This document shows, in pieces, positions 42,975 through 52,093 of a stretch of 64,000 nt of DNA. The stretch comes from Pengzhenrongella sicca (GTDB lineage: Bacteria > Actinomycetota > Actinomycetes > Actinomycetales > Cellulomonadaceae): contig NZ_CP071868.1 of assembly GCF_017569225.1 (NCBI RefSeq), positions 2,604,001-2,668,000 of the forward strand, written 5' to 3'. The notes under the pieces were generated by a model that did no database searches, was not told the DNA's origin, and saw only the letters and a list, made by a program, of their open reading frames with translations. The position numbers and the translations under genes were made by a program. Positions within the stretch are counted from its first letter, which is position 1; the number at the start of each line of letters is the position of its first letter.

Positions 42975-43760
42975 CTAGATGGTGGAGATCAGTCCCCCGT
43001 CGATCGTGACGTCGGCGCCCGTGATGTTTGCGGCGAGGTCGCTGGCGAGGAAGCACACCAGGTCGGCGACCTCGTCCGGGCGGGTGAAGCGCCCCGTCAC
43101 GCTCTCCGCCGCGGCGCGGGCCGCGACGTCGTCGGGATCGGCCCCGCTGGACCGCGCGACCGTCGCCGCAACGCCGCCGGACCCGAGCCAGAGGTCGGTC
43201 GCGACCGGACCCGGACTGACCGTGACGCTGCGGATGTGGTGGGGACCGAACTCCTTGGACAGCGACTTGCAAAAGCTGCTCAGCGCCGCCTTGGCCGCGC
43301 TGTAGTCGATGACCGTCGGGTCGGGAAGCCTCGCGTTGACGGAGCTGGTCGTCACGATCACGCCGTGCCCGGCCGCGATCATGGTCGGGAGCGCGGCCCG
43401 GGTGACGCGGACGGCGGCCATCAGGTTCAGAGTGAGCGAGGACTGCCACTGCTCGTCGGTCACGCCGAGGAAGCCGTCCAGGCGCGGGGTCACGGCTCCG
43501 ACGTTGTTGACGAGGATGTCAACCCCGCCGCGTTCGACAGCCGCGTCCACGAGCTTGACCGCGTCCGCCGGGACCGCCAGGTCTGCCGGCACGAAGTGGA
43601 CGCGCCCGCCGGCGCCGAGCGCCGTCAGCTCGTCGGACGCCGTGCGAGCGCCCGCGATGACCTCGACACCCTCCCGCGCGAGCGCGCGGGTGATCGCCAG
43701 GCCGATGCCCCGGGACGCGCCCGTGACGACCGCGATCTTGCCGGTCAGCTGCAGGTCCAT
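42975..43760 (-). CDS. short-chain dehydrogenase/reductase (SDR)
   Basis: A 261-residue classical SDR: VTGASRGIGLAITRALAREG nucleotide loop, DILVNNVGAV, catalytic SS ... DYSAAKAALSSFCKSL (Ser-Tyr-Lys), and VSPGPVATDLW. C-terminal FLASDLAANITGADVTIDGGL matches the beta-ketoacyl-ACP reductase-like subgroup. Substrate unknown. It lies 5 bp downstream of an alpha/beta hydrolase gene, one operon, divergent from a LysR gene. Confidence 0.9.
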   Translation of the reverse strand: MDLQLTGKIAVVTGASRGIGLAITRALAREGVEVIAGARTASDELTALGAGGRVHFVPADLAVPADAVKLVDAAVERGGVDILVNNVGAVTPRLDGFLGVTDEQWQSSLTLNLMAAVRVTRAALPTMIAAGHGVIVTTSSVNARLPDPTVIDYSAAKAALSSFCKSLSKEFGPHHIRSVTVSPGPVATDLWLGSGGVAATVARSSGADPDDVAARAAAESVTGRFTRPDEVADLVCFLASDLAANITGADVTIDGGLISTI

Positions 43761-43765
43761 GCCGC

Positions 43766-44566
43766 TCAGACCCCGTTCGTCTTGAGCCAGTCCAGCACCG
43801 CGTCGGCGACCGTCTTCCACCCGCTGTCCACCGTGAGCGAGTGGCCCCGCCCCTCGAACTGCTTGAGCTCGGTGACGGCGGCGCTGTCCCGGTACTGCTT
43901 CAGCGTCGACCGGGTGACGACGTCGGGCACCGTGTGGTCCGCGGTCCCGGAGATGAGCAGGAGCGGGCCGCGGGTGGCGTTCGCCGTGTCGACCTTCGCC
44001 TGGGAGTGCATGACGAAGTTGGCCGCCGCGGCCTGGAACAGCGGCCGGGCCGGCGACGGGATGGTCCACCTCTCGTACAGGGCGTCCGACTCGTCGTCGC
44101 TCAGCGCGTTCCCGAAACCGAAGCGGAACTCGGCCTTGGTCAACGAGACGGACCGATGCAGGTTCGCGGGGTTGCCGAGCCCGGGCAGTCCCGCGCGGAG
44201 CTGGGCGAGCGGAAGTGGCAGCACTCCCTTGATCTGGGCGGGGTCGATCGCGACGGCGGCGACGCCGTGCCCCTGCCCGAGCAGCTTCTCGGCGATCAGC
44301 CCGCCGAACGAGTGCCCGATGATGACCGGCGGCGAGTCCAGCCCCGAGATGATCGCGGCGAAGTGGTCGGTCGCGTCGTCGATGCTGGTGTCCGCGACGG
44401 CGTCGGGCAGCGCGCGTGCCTGCGCGACGGTGTCCGGCTCGTGCGGCCAGCCCGGCGCGATCGGGTCGTACCCGGCGTCCGCGAACAGGCTCAGCCAGGG
44501 ACCCCAGCTGGACGCGTGCAGCCACAGGCCGTGGATGAAGACCACCGGGGTGCGAGGCGCTGTCAT
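43766..44566 (-). CDS. alpha/beta hydrolase
   Basis: A 266-residue hydrolase: PVVFIHGLWLHASSWGPWLSLFADAG oxyanion loop, PVIIGHSFGGLIAEKLLGQG with the nucleophile Ser in GHSFG, SGTADHTVPDVV acid region, FEGRGHSLTVDSGW with catalytic His. No signal peptide. AAGGGA precedes the ATG at 44566. First gene of the hydrolase-SDR operon, divergent from the LysR regulator at 44808, which probably controls it. Confidence 0.87.
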   Translation of the reverse strand: MTAPRTPVVFIHGLWLHASSWGPWLSLFADAGYDPIAPGWPHEPDTVAQARALPDAVADTSIDDATDHFAAIISGLDSPPVIIGHSFGGLIAEKLLGQGHGVAAVAIDPAQIKGVLPLPLAQLRAGLPGLGNPANLHRSVSLTKAEFRFGFGNALSDDESDALYERWTIPSPARPLFQAAAANFVMHSQAKVDTANATRGPLLLISGTADHTVPDVVTRSTLKQYRDSAAVTELKQFEGRGHSLTVDSGWKTVADAVLDWLKTNGV

Positions 44567-44807
44567 GGCAGTTCCCTTCGAGAGTGAGCTCGGTCGGTGA
44601 GGTCGCGCCACCGGTCAGACGAGGACGAGATCGACGCGCTCCGGTGTCGCGCTTCCCCACCGCATCCGACACCCGCGCAGCCCGCGTCGTCCAAGACCGG
44701 TTCGGTCGGGATCGATAACCGCCGAGGCTGTCTCCGGCGGCGGAGCGCCGCTACGGTGGGCACGCCGGGCACCCTGCCCGCCGCCCCGGGACCCGTCGGA
44801 GGCCCGC

Positions 44808-45821
44808 ATGGACCTGGACCTTCGGTCGGTGCGCTACTTCGTCACCGTCGCCGACTCGCTGCATTTCGGGCGCGCCGCCGCGCAGCTGTACATCAGCCAG
44901 CCCGCCCTGTCCAAGCAGATCCGCAAGCTCGAGGCGCAGATAGGCGCGCCGCTGCTCGTGCGCGACAGCCGGCACGTCGTGCTGACCCCACGGGGCCAGC
45001 GGTTCCTCGAGGAGGCGCGCCAGCTGCTGCTGATCGCGCAGAAGATGCAGCAGTCGGCCCGCTCGGAGGTCGTGCGGATCGCCCACGTGTTCGAGCTCGA
45101 GACGAGTCACGCCGTCGCCGACGCCTATCTCGTCGCCCATCCGACGGCCGAGCTGCACGAGCACGCGATGGACAGCGTCTCCCAGCTCGACGCGCTCCTG
45201 CAGGACCGGCTGGACGTCGCGATCCTGCGCATCACGCCCGGCATGCTCGCCGCGCATCCGACCGGCTGGTCGCACTGCCTGCTGCGGCTGGAACCCCTCG
45301 TGCTCGTCGGGCGCCCCGGCGATGAGTCGAAGCACAGCGCACCGCTCGACGAGCGACCGTTGGAGGTCTTCGCCGACCCACCCCACTCGGGCAGCTTCAA
45401 CGCGCACGGCGAATACCTCGCGGCGCTCGAGGAGGACGTCGGGATCACCATGCGCTGGGTCGGCACGCCCGGGGTCTTCAGCCGCTGCCTCGCCTACCTG
45501 ACCCGAACGGCCAGCCAGGCGCGCTCGCTGGAGTTCCTCAGCTACGCCGAACGGTACGAGGCGGCGGGGCTGCCGGTGTACTGGCCCGAGCAGCTCCAGC
45601 CGTACTACCCGTGGTCGCTCGCCTGGCGCAGCGCGGATCCTTCGCTCGCGACAGCAGACGTGCTCCACGCGGCCCGAAGTCTCGCCCTGCGCAAGGGCTG
45701 GCTCGAGCCGGCGCCGCACGCGGCGGCGCCGCCGTGGCTGCCGCCGGACGATCCATCGACGGTCGAGGCGCTCGGTCGACGGCTCGCCGAGCCCCCGGTA
45801 CCGATCGAGCGTGCCCGCTGA
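44808..45821 (+). CDS. LysR family transcriptional regulator
   Basis: A 337-residue regulator. The N-terminal winged helix is LRSVRYFVTVADSLHFGRAAAQLYISQPALSKQIRKLEAQIGAPLLVRDSRHVVLTPRG. The effector domain begins at about residue 90 (VVRIAHVFELETSHAVADAYLVAHP) and is fairly long. It faces the alpha/beta hydrolase-SDR operon across a 241 bp gap, the standard LysR arrangement, so it likely activates that operon in response to a small substrate. Confidence 0.9.
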   Translation: MDLDLRSVRYFVTVADSLHFGRAAAQLYISQPALSKQIRKLEAQIGAPLLVRDSRHVVLTPRGQRFLEEARQLLLIAQKMQQSARSEVVRIAHVFELETSHAVADAYLVAHPTAELHEHAMDSVSQLDALLQDRLDVAILRITPGMLAAHPTGWSHCLLRLEPLVLVGRPGDESKHSAPLDERPLEVFADPPHSGSFNAHGEYLAALEEDVGITMRWVGTPGVFSRCLAYLTRTASQARSLEFLSYAERYEAAGLPVYWPEQLQPYYPWSLAWRSADPSLATADVLHAARSLALRKGWLEPAPHAAAPPWLPPDDPSTVEALGRRLAEPPVPIERAR

Positions 45822-45872
45822 CGCCCCGCGTCCGCGCGAGGTGGCGAGCGGCGCAGCCGAGCTGACCGATAC

Positions 45873-45883
45873 TGGTCGTACCA
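45873..45883. promoter_or_regulatory. TGGT-N3-ACCA palindrome upstream of the FUSC gene
   Basis: TGGTCGTACCA lies 29 bp before the ATG at 45912. TGG-N5-CCA type palindromes are typical sites of FadR/GntR-family repressors, though the site here is short and no GntR gene is present in the window. Confidence 0.3.
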
Positions 45884-45911
45884 ATCTCGAGTCGCGGCTG
45901 GCGGGTGCACC

Positions 45912-47006
45912 ATGGATAGGCCCGGCCTCGCCTCGTTCGGTTACGCGCAGCGAGCGGTGCGGCACGCCCGGGTGCAGCTCGCGTTCAAGGGCGCCTTCTC
46001 GGCCGCCGCCGCGTGGTTCGTGGCCGCTCAGCTGCTGCCGGACGACATCGCGACCTACGCCTACTACGCGCCGTTGGGCGCGGTCATCGCGATCCACCCG
46101 ACCGTGCACCGCTCGGTCACCGAGGCGGCCCGGAACGTCGCGGGCATCTTGCTCGGCGCGGCCATCGCGCTGGCGACCGAGGCGCTGCTCGGCGTCAGCG
46201 TCCTCACCGTCGCGCTGGTGGTCGCGGCGGGCATCCTCGTCGGTGGGCTGCGCTGGCTCGGCACCCAGGGGGCGTGGGTGCCCACCGCCGCGCTGCTCAC
46301 GCTCGTCGTCGGCAGCCAGGACCACCAGGACTACGTGCTCGCCTACGCCGGCCTGACCCTGATGGGTGCTGTGCTCGCCGTCCTGGTGAACATGATCCTG
46401 CCGGCCCTGCCCCTGCAGCGGTCCGCGCGCTCGCTCACGGACCTGCGCGGTTCCCTCGCCGGCGAGCTGGACGCGCTCGCAGACGACTACTGCCGGCCCG
46501 ACGACGCCGCCGCGCGGACCGAGCGCTCAGGCACCCGCCACCTGGACCACCTGCTGGGAGAGATGCGCTCCGCGGTGCGGGAGTCGGGCGAGGCCGCCGA
46601 CGCGAACCGGCGCGCGCGCCACCACCGCGAGACGCTCCGGGACCTGCACCGGCAGGCCCGGGGGCTGGAGCAGCTGGGGTTCGTGGTCCAGAGCCTCGGT
46701 CTGCTCCTGGACGACCAGGGCCCCGGCAGCGGGTCGCTGGGCGGGGACTCCGAGGTTCGGCTCGCCGCGTCCCGCGCGCTGCGCGCTCTCGGGGACGCCG
46801 TGCGGGCGGTCGTCGGCGGCAGGTCCGACCAGGGGCTCACCGCCGCCGCTGACGACGCCGTCGACCACCTCGCCGAGACGCTGCGCGCACACCCGGACGA
46901 CGCCGGGGCGTACCCCGACCTGCTCATCACCGGCACGGTCGTCACCGCCCTGCGCCGCTCCCTGACGGTCATCCGCCGCGGCGACGAGGACGACCTCCGC
47001 GCGTGA
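45912..47006 (+). CDS. FUSC family membrane protein (fusaric acid/aromatic acid efflux-like)
   Basis: A 364-residue protein with about six N-terminal helices (FKGAFSAAAAWFVAAQLLP ... YYAPLGAVIAIHPTVHRSVTEAARNVAGILLGAAIA, GLTLMGAVLAVLVNMIL) followed by a long cytoplasmic alpha-helical half rich in Arg and Glu. This is the layout of FUSC/AaeB-like efflux proteins, but in actinobacteria the substrate is unknown. No membrane fusion partner is nearby. Confidence 0.75.
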   Translation: MDRPGLASFGYAQRAVRHARVQLAFKGAFSAAAAWFVAAQLLPDDIATYAYYAPLGAVIAIHPTVHRSVTEAARNVAGILLGAAIALATEALLGVSVLTVALVVAAGILVGGLRWLGTQGAWVPTAALLTLVVGSQDHQDYVLAYAGLTLMGAVLAVLVNMILPALPLQRSARSLTDLRGSLAGELDALADDYCRPDDAAARTERSGTRHLDHLLGEMRSAVRESGEAADANRRARHHRETLRDLHRQARGLEQLGFVVQSLGLLLDDQGPGSGSLGGDSEVRLAASRALRALGDAVRAVVGGRSDQGLTAAADDAVDHLAETLRAHPDDAGAYPDLLITGTVVTALRRSLTVIRRGDEDDLRA

Positions 47007-47041
47007 CCCCTCGCGCGTGACGCGTGACGCGCGGCGTGCCG

Positions 47042-47090
47042 AACCACGACCCACCGAAGCACCGACCCACCGACCCACCGACCCACCGAG
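47042..47090. repeat. short imperfect CCGACCCA direct repeats
   Basis: The block CACCGACC recurs three times in tandem (about 47055-47088), with similar flanks. It lies between the FUSC stop and the first operator of the XRE regulator. Low complexity, no assigned role. Confidence 0.4.
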
Positions 47091-47107
47091 TGAACGCAGC
47101 GCTTACT
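47089..47107. promoter_or_regulatory. candidate XRE operator, site 1
   Basis: AGTGAACGCAGCGCTTACT, an imperfect palindrome with arms AGTGAACGC and GCGCTTACT. It matches the site at 47180-47198 in most positions and stands 106 bp before the regulator's start. Confidence 0.55.
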
Positions 47108-47179
47108 CCCAGGCAACATGGAATTTACTTGGCGCGTGCGGGGGCGAAACAGAGCCTCGCGTACGGTGAGTTCACGAGC

Positions 47180-47198
47180 AGTAAACGCGCTGCTTACT
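47180..47198. promoter_or_regulatory. candidate XRE operator, site 2
   Basis: AGTAAACGCGCTGCTTACT, an imperfect palindrome with arms AGTAA and TTACT, 14 bp before the GTG start of the XRE-cupin regulator. Sequence shared with site 1 (AGTNAACGC, GCTTACT), and centre to centre 91 bp apart, suggesting cooperative or loop binding by the dimeric regulator. Confidence 0.6.
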
Positions 47199-47212
47199 GA
47201 AAGGGATGGTCC

Positions 47213-47818
47213 GTGACGCGCACCGAGTCCGACACTGACACCGACAACGCCGCCCTCGGGGAAAGGGTGCGCGACCTGCGGGCCCTGACCGGCCTGTCGA
47301 TGCGGGACCTCGCGTCCCGGGCAGGGCTCAGCGCCGGCTACATCAGCCAGATCGAGCACGGCCAGGCAAACCCGAGCCTCGCCGTGATTCGCTCGATCGC
47401 CGAGTCCTTCGGCGTCACCTGGCTCGAACTCTTCCAGCCAACCCAGAAGCACGGTCGCGTGCTGCGCAAGCAGGACCGCCCTCGGCTCTTCTCCGACGGG
47501 AAGGTGGCCCACTACGGGATCACCCAACCCCCGATCGGCAACGTCGAGGTACTCGTCACCGAGTACGCACCCGGCCAGGGTGCCGGCGACGAGACGTACA
47601 CCCACGGCGACTCCCAGGAGATCTGCCTGGTGATCCGCGGCAGCCTCCAGTTCACGGTCGACGGCGAGACCGCGACGCTCGACGCTGGGGACAGCATCGA
47701 GTACCGCACCTCGGTCCCCCACCGGCTGATCAACCTCGGTGCCGAGACCGCCGAGGCAGTCTGGGTCGTCACACCACCGTCGACCCCGGTCTCGCGGACC
47801 CCCACCGCCGTCGACTGA
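47213..47818 (+). CDS. XRE family regulator with C-terminal cupin
   Basis: A 201-residue regulator starting at GTG. The helix-turn-helix is LGERVRDLRALTGLSMRDLASRAGLSAGYISQIEHGQANPSLAVIRSIAESFGV; a cupin beta-barrel follows (VEVLVTEYAPGQGAGDETYTHGDSQEICLVIRGSLQFTVDGETATLDAGDSIEYRTSVPHRLINLG), the usual sensor for a small metabolite. Two palindromes sharing one sequence precede the gene. It heads an operon-like series with the ABC importer and amidohydrolase, which it most likely regulates. Confidence 0.9.
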   Translation: MTRTESDTDTDNAALGERVRDLRALTGLSMRDLASRAGLSAGYISQIEHGQANPSLAVIRSIAESFGVTWLELFQPTQKHGRVLRKQDRPRLFSDGKVAHYGITQPPIGNVEVLVTEYAPGQGAGDETYTHGDSQEICLVIRGSLQFTVDGETATLDAGDSIEYRTSVPHRLINLGAETAEAVWVVTPPSTPVSRTPTAVD

Positions 47819-47973
47819 CGCCGGGTCGCCAGCTCCCGGTCAGCTCCACCACCCGCACGGCTCCACCACCTGCACCCGCATCGATGCGCCCAGCGCGTCG
47901 GTCGCGGTGCTGCGCCCTGATGTCCCTCCTCCTCCCGAGCACGCCCTCGTTTCGCCTCCCAAGGAGAACTCCC

Positions 47974-49089
47974 ATGCCTCGCTCTCGCATGACCGCCGCC
48001 GTCGCGGCCCTGTTCGCCTCCACCCTGCTGGCCGCGTGCGCGGGTGGTGCCGGCTCGGATTCCGCGAACGCCGGCGGAACGACCGCCGGGACCGATCCGG
48101 TCACGATCCGCTTCGGCCTGCCCACGCAGATGGGCGCGAACAACTCGCCGATGGCCGTGGCCGAACACCTCGGCTACTTCGACGAGGAGGGCATCGACCT
48201 CGAGATCGTCCACACCTCGGACTCGACCTCGATCGTGCAGGGGATCAACACGGGCGCGCTCGAGATCGGCTCCACCCCGCCCGAACCGTTGTGGCAGTCG
48301 ATCGAGGCGGGCACCGACCTACAGCTCATCTACAACTACATCCGGAAGCAGACCGGATCGATCGTCTCGCTCGCCGACGGCCCCGTGCAGTCCCTCGAGG
48401 ACCTCGAGGGCGCGTCCATCGGGCAGGCGAGCCTCGGGAGCAGCAACCTGCTGCTCGCGAACGGCATCCTCGCCTCCGTCGGGTTCGAGGAGGACGCCGA
48501 CTTCACGAACATCGCCGTCGGCACGGGCGCGGCCGCCCTGCAGGCGCTCGAGGGCGACCAGGTGCAGGCGCTCTCGTTGTGGGACACCGAGTACGCCGCC
48601 TTTGAAGCGACGGGCGTCGAGCTGAACTACTTCACGACCCCGGAGGTCGAGTCCCTCTTCTCGACCACGTACTTCACCTCCCCCGACTACCTCGCGTCGA
48701 GCCCCGAGGCGATCGAGGGCTTCGGTCGGGCGATGGCCAAGGCCACCCTCTTCACCGCCACCAACCCCGAGGCGGCCCTGCGGATCATGTACGAGGACTA
48801 CCCCGCCACGCGCCTCGCGGGAGTCTCGGAGGACGACCAGCTCGCCACCGACCTCACCGCGCTCGAGCGCAGGATCGTGCTCCTGACCGCCGACGACCCG
48901 GACGGCACCCGCACCTGGGGCGCCTACACCCCGGAGGCCGTCACCGCGTGGGCGGACTTCGCCGCCGGGAGCGGGATCATCCCGGCCGAGATCGACGCCG
49001 CGGCGCACGTGCAGAACCAGCTCGTCGAGGGCTACAACGACTTCGACAGCGCGGCCGTCATCGAGCAGGCGCAGGGGTGGACCGAATGA
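47974..49089 (+). CDS. ABC transporter substrate-binding lipoprotein (NMT1/SsuA-like)
   Basis: A 371-residue lipoprotein: signal sequence with lipobox LLAACAGG (Cys near residue 21), then VTIRFGLPTQMGANNSPMAVAEHLGYFDEEGIDLEIV and QGINTGALEIGSTPPEPLWQSIEAG, the pattern of nitrate/sulfonate/taurine-type (NMT1/SsuA) binding proteins. AAGGAGAA precedes the ATG. Binds an organic solute for the importer encoded downstream. Overlaps the amidohydrolase start by 4 nt. Confidence 0.9.
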   Translation: MPRSRMTAAVAALFASTLLAACAGGAGSDSANAGGTTAGTDPVTIRFGLPTQMGANNSPMAVAEHLGYFDEEGIDLEIVHTSDSTSIVQGINTGALEIGSTPPEPLWQSIEAGTDLQLIYNYIRKQTGSIVSLADGPVQSLEDLEGASIGQASLGSSNLLLANGILASVGFEEDADFTNIAVGTGAAALQALEGDQVQALSLWDTEYAAFEATGVELNYFTTPEVESLFSTTYFTSPDYLASSPEAIEGFGRAMAKATLFTATNPEAALRIMYEDYPATRLAGVSEDDQLATDLTALERRIVLLTADDPDGTRTWGAYTPEAVTAWADFAAGSGIIPAEIDAAAHVQNQLVEGYNDFDSAAVIEQAQGWTE

Positions 49090-50447
49090 CCGCGCTGCGC
49101 TACACCGACGGCATCCTGGCGATCGACCACCACTCCCACGCGGGCTACGTCCGGCCCGGCCAGCAGGTGTCCGGCGTCGGCCACTACACGCTCGAGAACT
49201 CGCTCGGCCACGTCGAGGGCCACGTCCCGCACGCGGACTACCAGGACTACATGGCCCTCGTGGAGTCGGGAGACGACGACGGCGCGGCCGCGCTGGGAGA
49301 CCGCCTCGGGATCCCGGCGCTCATCGCTCAGAGCGAGCTGTTCCAGCAGACGACCGTGCACGCCGTCGCCCTCAAGGAAGGCTGCGAGGCGCTCTACGGA
49401 ACGGTCCCCGCGCAGTCGCTCGACGCCATCAGCCGGCAGGCCCGCATCGACGACCCGGTCGGCCTGTACGACAGGGCGCTGCTGCTGTCGGGCACCTCAG
49501 GCGTGCTCACCGACATCCCCGAGATCGACGCGACCGCCTGGCCGCACGAGCGGTACAAGCCCATCGCCCGGATCGACCCGTACCTGTTCCCGTTCGGCCA
49601 CCCCGCGTGGACGGGGCGCGGCACCGACGCGCCACGGTTCCGCCGGATCTTCTTCCGGGTGCTGCACCGGCAGCTCGAGATCGCCGGCACGGAGCTGCCC
49701 GCGACCCTCGAGGAGTACAAGGAGTTCGTGCTGGCCTCCCTCGAGCGCCGCAAGGCCGAGGGCTTCGTCGGGCTGAAGATCGCCTCCGCCTACGTGCGGA
49801 GCCTGGAGTTCGTGCGCACCGACGTCGAGACGGCCCGCCGGGCCTGGTCGACGCTGCGCGCCGAGGCCAGCAGGCCCTTCGACGGACGCGAGGCCGAGGC
49901 GGGCCTCACCCCGGCGGCGCACAAGGAGCTCGCCGACCACCTCGCGTTCTTCGTGGCCGAATGGGCGGTGGCGGCGAGCCTGCCGATGCAGATCCACACC
50001 GGCTTCGGCCACACCGAGCCCGGGCTCACGATCTCCACGGCCAACCCGCTGCTGCTCGAGGGGCTGCTCGGTGACCCCGCGCTCAACGCGCTCCAGGTCA
50101 TCCTCATCCACGGCGGCTTTCCCTACTCTGCCAACCTCACCGCGCTCGCGCAGATGAACGGCAACGTCCACCTCGACTTCTCCTGGATGCCCTACCTGCA
50201 CCATCACGCCGTCGGGCGGGTGCTCGAGGAATGGCTCGAATTGCTGCCCGCCAACCGCGTGATGTTCGGCACCGACACCGGCTCGCCCGAGGTCCATGTC
50301 GCGTCGACGCTCCGGGCCCGCCGCGCGCTCGACGGCGTGCTCGACTCCGGGGTGCGGGACAGGCTATGGACCCCGAGCCAGGCCACCTGGCTCGCGGAGC
50401 GGGTGCTGCACCGCAACCTGTGCGACGTCTACGGGATCGACGCATGA
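49086..50447 (+). CDS. amidohydrolase family protein (FluG-like)
   Basis: A 453-residue amidohydrolase. Metal ligands are visible in AIDHHSHAGY (HxH), a candidate Lys in GLKIASAY, MQIHTGFGHTEPG, QVILIHGGFPY and RVMFGTDTGSPEVH (final Asp). The arrangement resembles the FluG/amidohydrolase-2 type. It lies inside the ABC operon between the binding protein and the ATPase, with 4 nt overlaps on both sides, so the enzyme probably degrades the imported compound, maybe an amide or glutamyl/anilide derivative. Confidence 0.85.
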   Translation: MTALRYTDGILAIDHHSHAGYVRPGQQVSGVGHYTLENSLGHVEGHVPHADYQDYMALVESGDDDGAAALGDRLGIPALIAQSELFQQTTVHAVALKEGCEALYGTVPAQSLDAISRQARIDDPVGLYDRALLLSGTSGVLTDIPEIDATAWPHERYKPIARIDPYLFPFGHPAWTGRGTDAPRFRRIFFRVLHRQLEIAGTELPATLEEYKEFVLASLERRKAEGFVGLKIASAYVRSLEFVRTDVETARRAWSTLRAEASRPFDGREAEAGLTPAAHKELADHLAFFVAEWAVAASLPMQIHTGFGHTEPGLTISTANPLLLEGLLGDPALNALQVILIHGGFPYSANLTALAQMNGNVHLDFSWMPYLHHHAVGRVLEEWLELLPANRVMFGTDTGSPEVHVASTLRARRALDGVLDSGVRDRLWTPSQATWLAERVLHRNLCDVYGIDA

Positions 50448-51211
50448 GCACCCTGGTGGAGCTGGACCGGCTCGACAAGGTCTACGCGACCGGCACGGGC
50501 GACGTCGTGGCCCTGGACGGCATCACCCTCGCGATCGACGAGGGCGAGTTCGTCGCGGTCGTGGGCCCGTCGGGCTGCGGCAAGACGACGCTGCTGAAGA
50601 TCCTTGCCAACATCGAGCAGCACACCGGCGGTGCGGGGATCCTCGGCGGCAAGGAGCTCGGCGGCAACCGCTCCGGCGACGTCGGCATGGTGTTCCAGAA
50701 GGCCACGCTGCTGCCGTGGCTCGACATCCTCGCCAACGTGCTGCTGCCCGTGACGCTCAAGCGCCGCGCGACCCGCCAGGACACGGCGGCCGCCCTCGGC
50801 CTGCTCGAGATGGTCGGGCTGAGCGAGTTCGCGCGCAAGCGGCCGCACGAGCTCTCGGGCGGCATGCAGCAGCGCGCGGCGATCTGCCGAGCACTGGTCC
50901 ACGAACCGTCCCTGCTCCTGCTGGACGAGCCCTTCGGGGCGTTGGACGCCATGACGCGCGACCAGCTCAACGTGGAGGTGAATCGCATCTGGCGAGAGAC
51001 CCACAAGACCGCGGTGCTCATCACCCACTCGATCCCCGAAGCCGTCTTCCTGGCCGAGCGGGTGATCGTGATGAGCCCGCGGCCGGGGCGCATCATCGCG
51101 GACATCCCCATCCCCTTCGGCAAGGAACGGACGCTGGACCTGCTCGGCACCCCGGAGTTCGCCGCCCTGAGCGCCCAGATCCGCCGATTCTTCGAGGTGA
51201 AGGCAGCATGA
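50444..51211 (+). CDS. ABC transporter ATPase (nitrate/sulfonate type)
   Basis: A 255-residue ATPase: Walker A VVGPSGCGKTTLLKI, Q-loop VGMVFQKATLLPWLDILANV, signature ELSGGMQQRAAICRAL, Walker B LLLLDEPFGALDAMTRDQLN and H-loop VLITHSIPEAVFLAERVIVMSPRPGRI. The MSPRPGRI block is typical of SsuB/TauB/NrtD proteins. Powers the import system with the permease at 51208. Confidence 0.95.
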   Translation: MSTLVELDRLDKVYATGTGDVVALDGITLAIDEGEFVAVVGPSGCGKTTLLKILANIEQHTGGAGILGGKELGGNRSGDVGMVFQKATLLPWLDILANVLLPVTLKRRATRQDTAAALGLLEMVGLSEFARKRPHELSGGMQQRAAICRALVHEPSLLLLDEPFGALDAMTRDQLNVEVNRIWRETHKTAVLITHSIPEAVFLAERVIVMSPRPGRIIADIPIPFGKERTLDLLGTPEFAALSAQIRRFFEVKAA

Positions 51212-52044
51212 CCACGACCTCCGACCCCACCGGCACGGCGCTGGACTCCCCCGCCGCCGTCGACCGTCCACGTCGCGCGCGGGGCGCGAGCCCTCGCCGC
51301 CGTCAGCTCGCCGGCTCGCTCGGAGTGCTCAGCGCGGTGCTGCTGTCGTGGCAGTTCCTGCCGCAGGCGCTCCAGACGCCGTCCTACGTCGTCCCGGTCC
51401 TCAGCGACGTCCTCGTCGCGCTCTTCGACCCGGCCGCCTTCCCGCGCTACCTCGAGGCGGCCGCCGCGACGATGACCGAGGTGGGGCTCGGACTGGCCAT
51501 CGGGGTCTCGCTCGGTCTCGCGCTCGCCGTCACGCTGGCCCAGCTGCCGACGCTCTACGGGATCGTCTTCCCCTACATCGTGGCGATCGAGTCGATCCCG
51601 AAGGTGGCCATCGCCCCGCTCTTCGTGATCTGGTTCGGGTTCGGGCTCTCGTCGAAGATCGTCGTCGTCGTGCTCCTGGCGTTCTTCCCGGTGCTGGTCA
51701 ACACCATCCATGGGCTGCGCAGCGTCGACCGCGACCAGATCGACCTCTTCCGCGTGAACGGCGCGACGCCGATGCAGATGCGCCTGCGCCTGCTGGTCCC
51801 CGCGGCGCTGCCGCAGATCTTCAGCGGGCTCGAGCTCGCCGTCGCGAGCGCGATGATCGGGGCGATCGTCGCCGAGTTCGTCGGGGCCCAGAAGGGGCTC
51901 GGCGTCCTCATCCTCCAGGCGCAGGGACGGATGGAAACACCGGCGGTCTTCGCCCTTCTGATCATCCTGTCGGCCCTCGGCATCGGCCTGAACACGCTGG
52001 TCCGGCTCCTGCGCCGGGTCGTGGTCACGTGGGAGCAGCACTGA
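51208..52044 (+). CDS. ABC transporter permease (nitrate/sulfonate type)
   Basis: A 278-residue permease with about six helices. The EAA-type loop is near FRVNGATPMQMRLRLLVPAALPQIFSGLELAVASAMIGAIVAEFVGAQKGLGVLILQAQ; VAIESIPKVAIAPLFVIWFGFGLSSKI is the other family block (SsuC/TauC). The N-terminus is a long Arg-rich tail. Last gene of the operon. Confidence 0.93.
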   Translation: MTTTSDPTGTALDSPAAVDRPRRARGASPRRRQLAGSLGVLSAVLLSWQFLPQALQTPSYVVPVLSDVLVALFDPAAFPRYLEAAAATMTEVGLGLAIGVSLGLALAVTLAQLPTLYGIVFPYIVAIESIPKVAIAPLFVIWFGFGLSSKIVVVVLLAFFPVLVNTIHGLRSVDRDQIDLFRVNGATPMQMRLRLLVPAALPQIFSGLELAVASAMIGAIVAEFVGAQKGLGVLILQAQGRMETPAVFALLIILSALGIGLNTLVRLLRRVVVTWEQH

Positions 52045-52093
52045 GGGCGGTCGGCGCTGGTGGACCCGCGCAGTGAAAGCCACACTGGACGCA

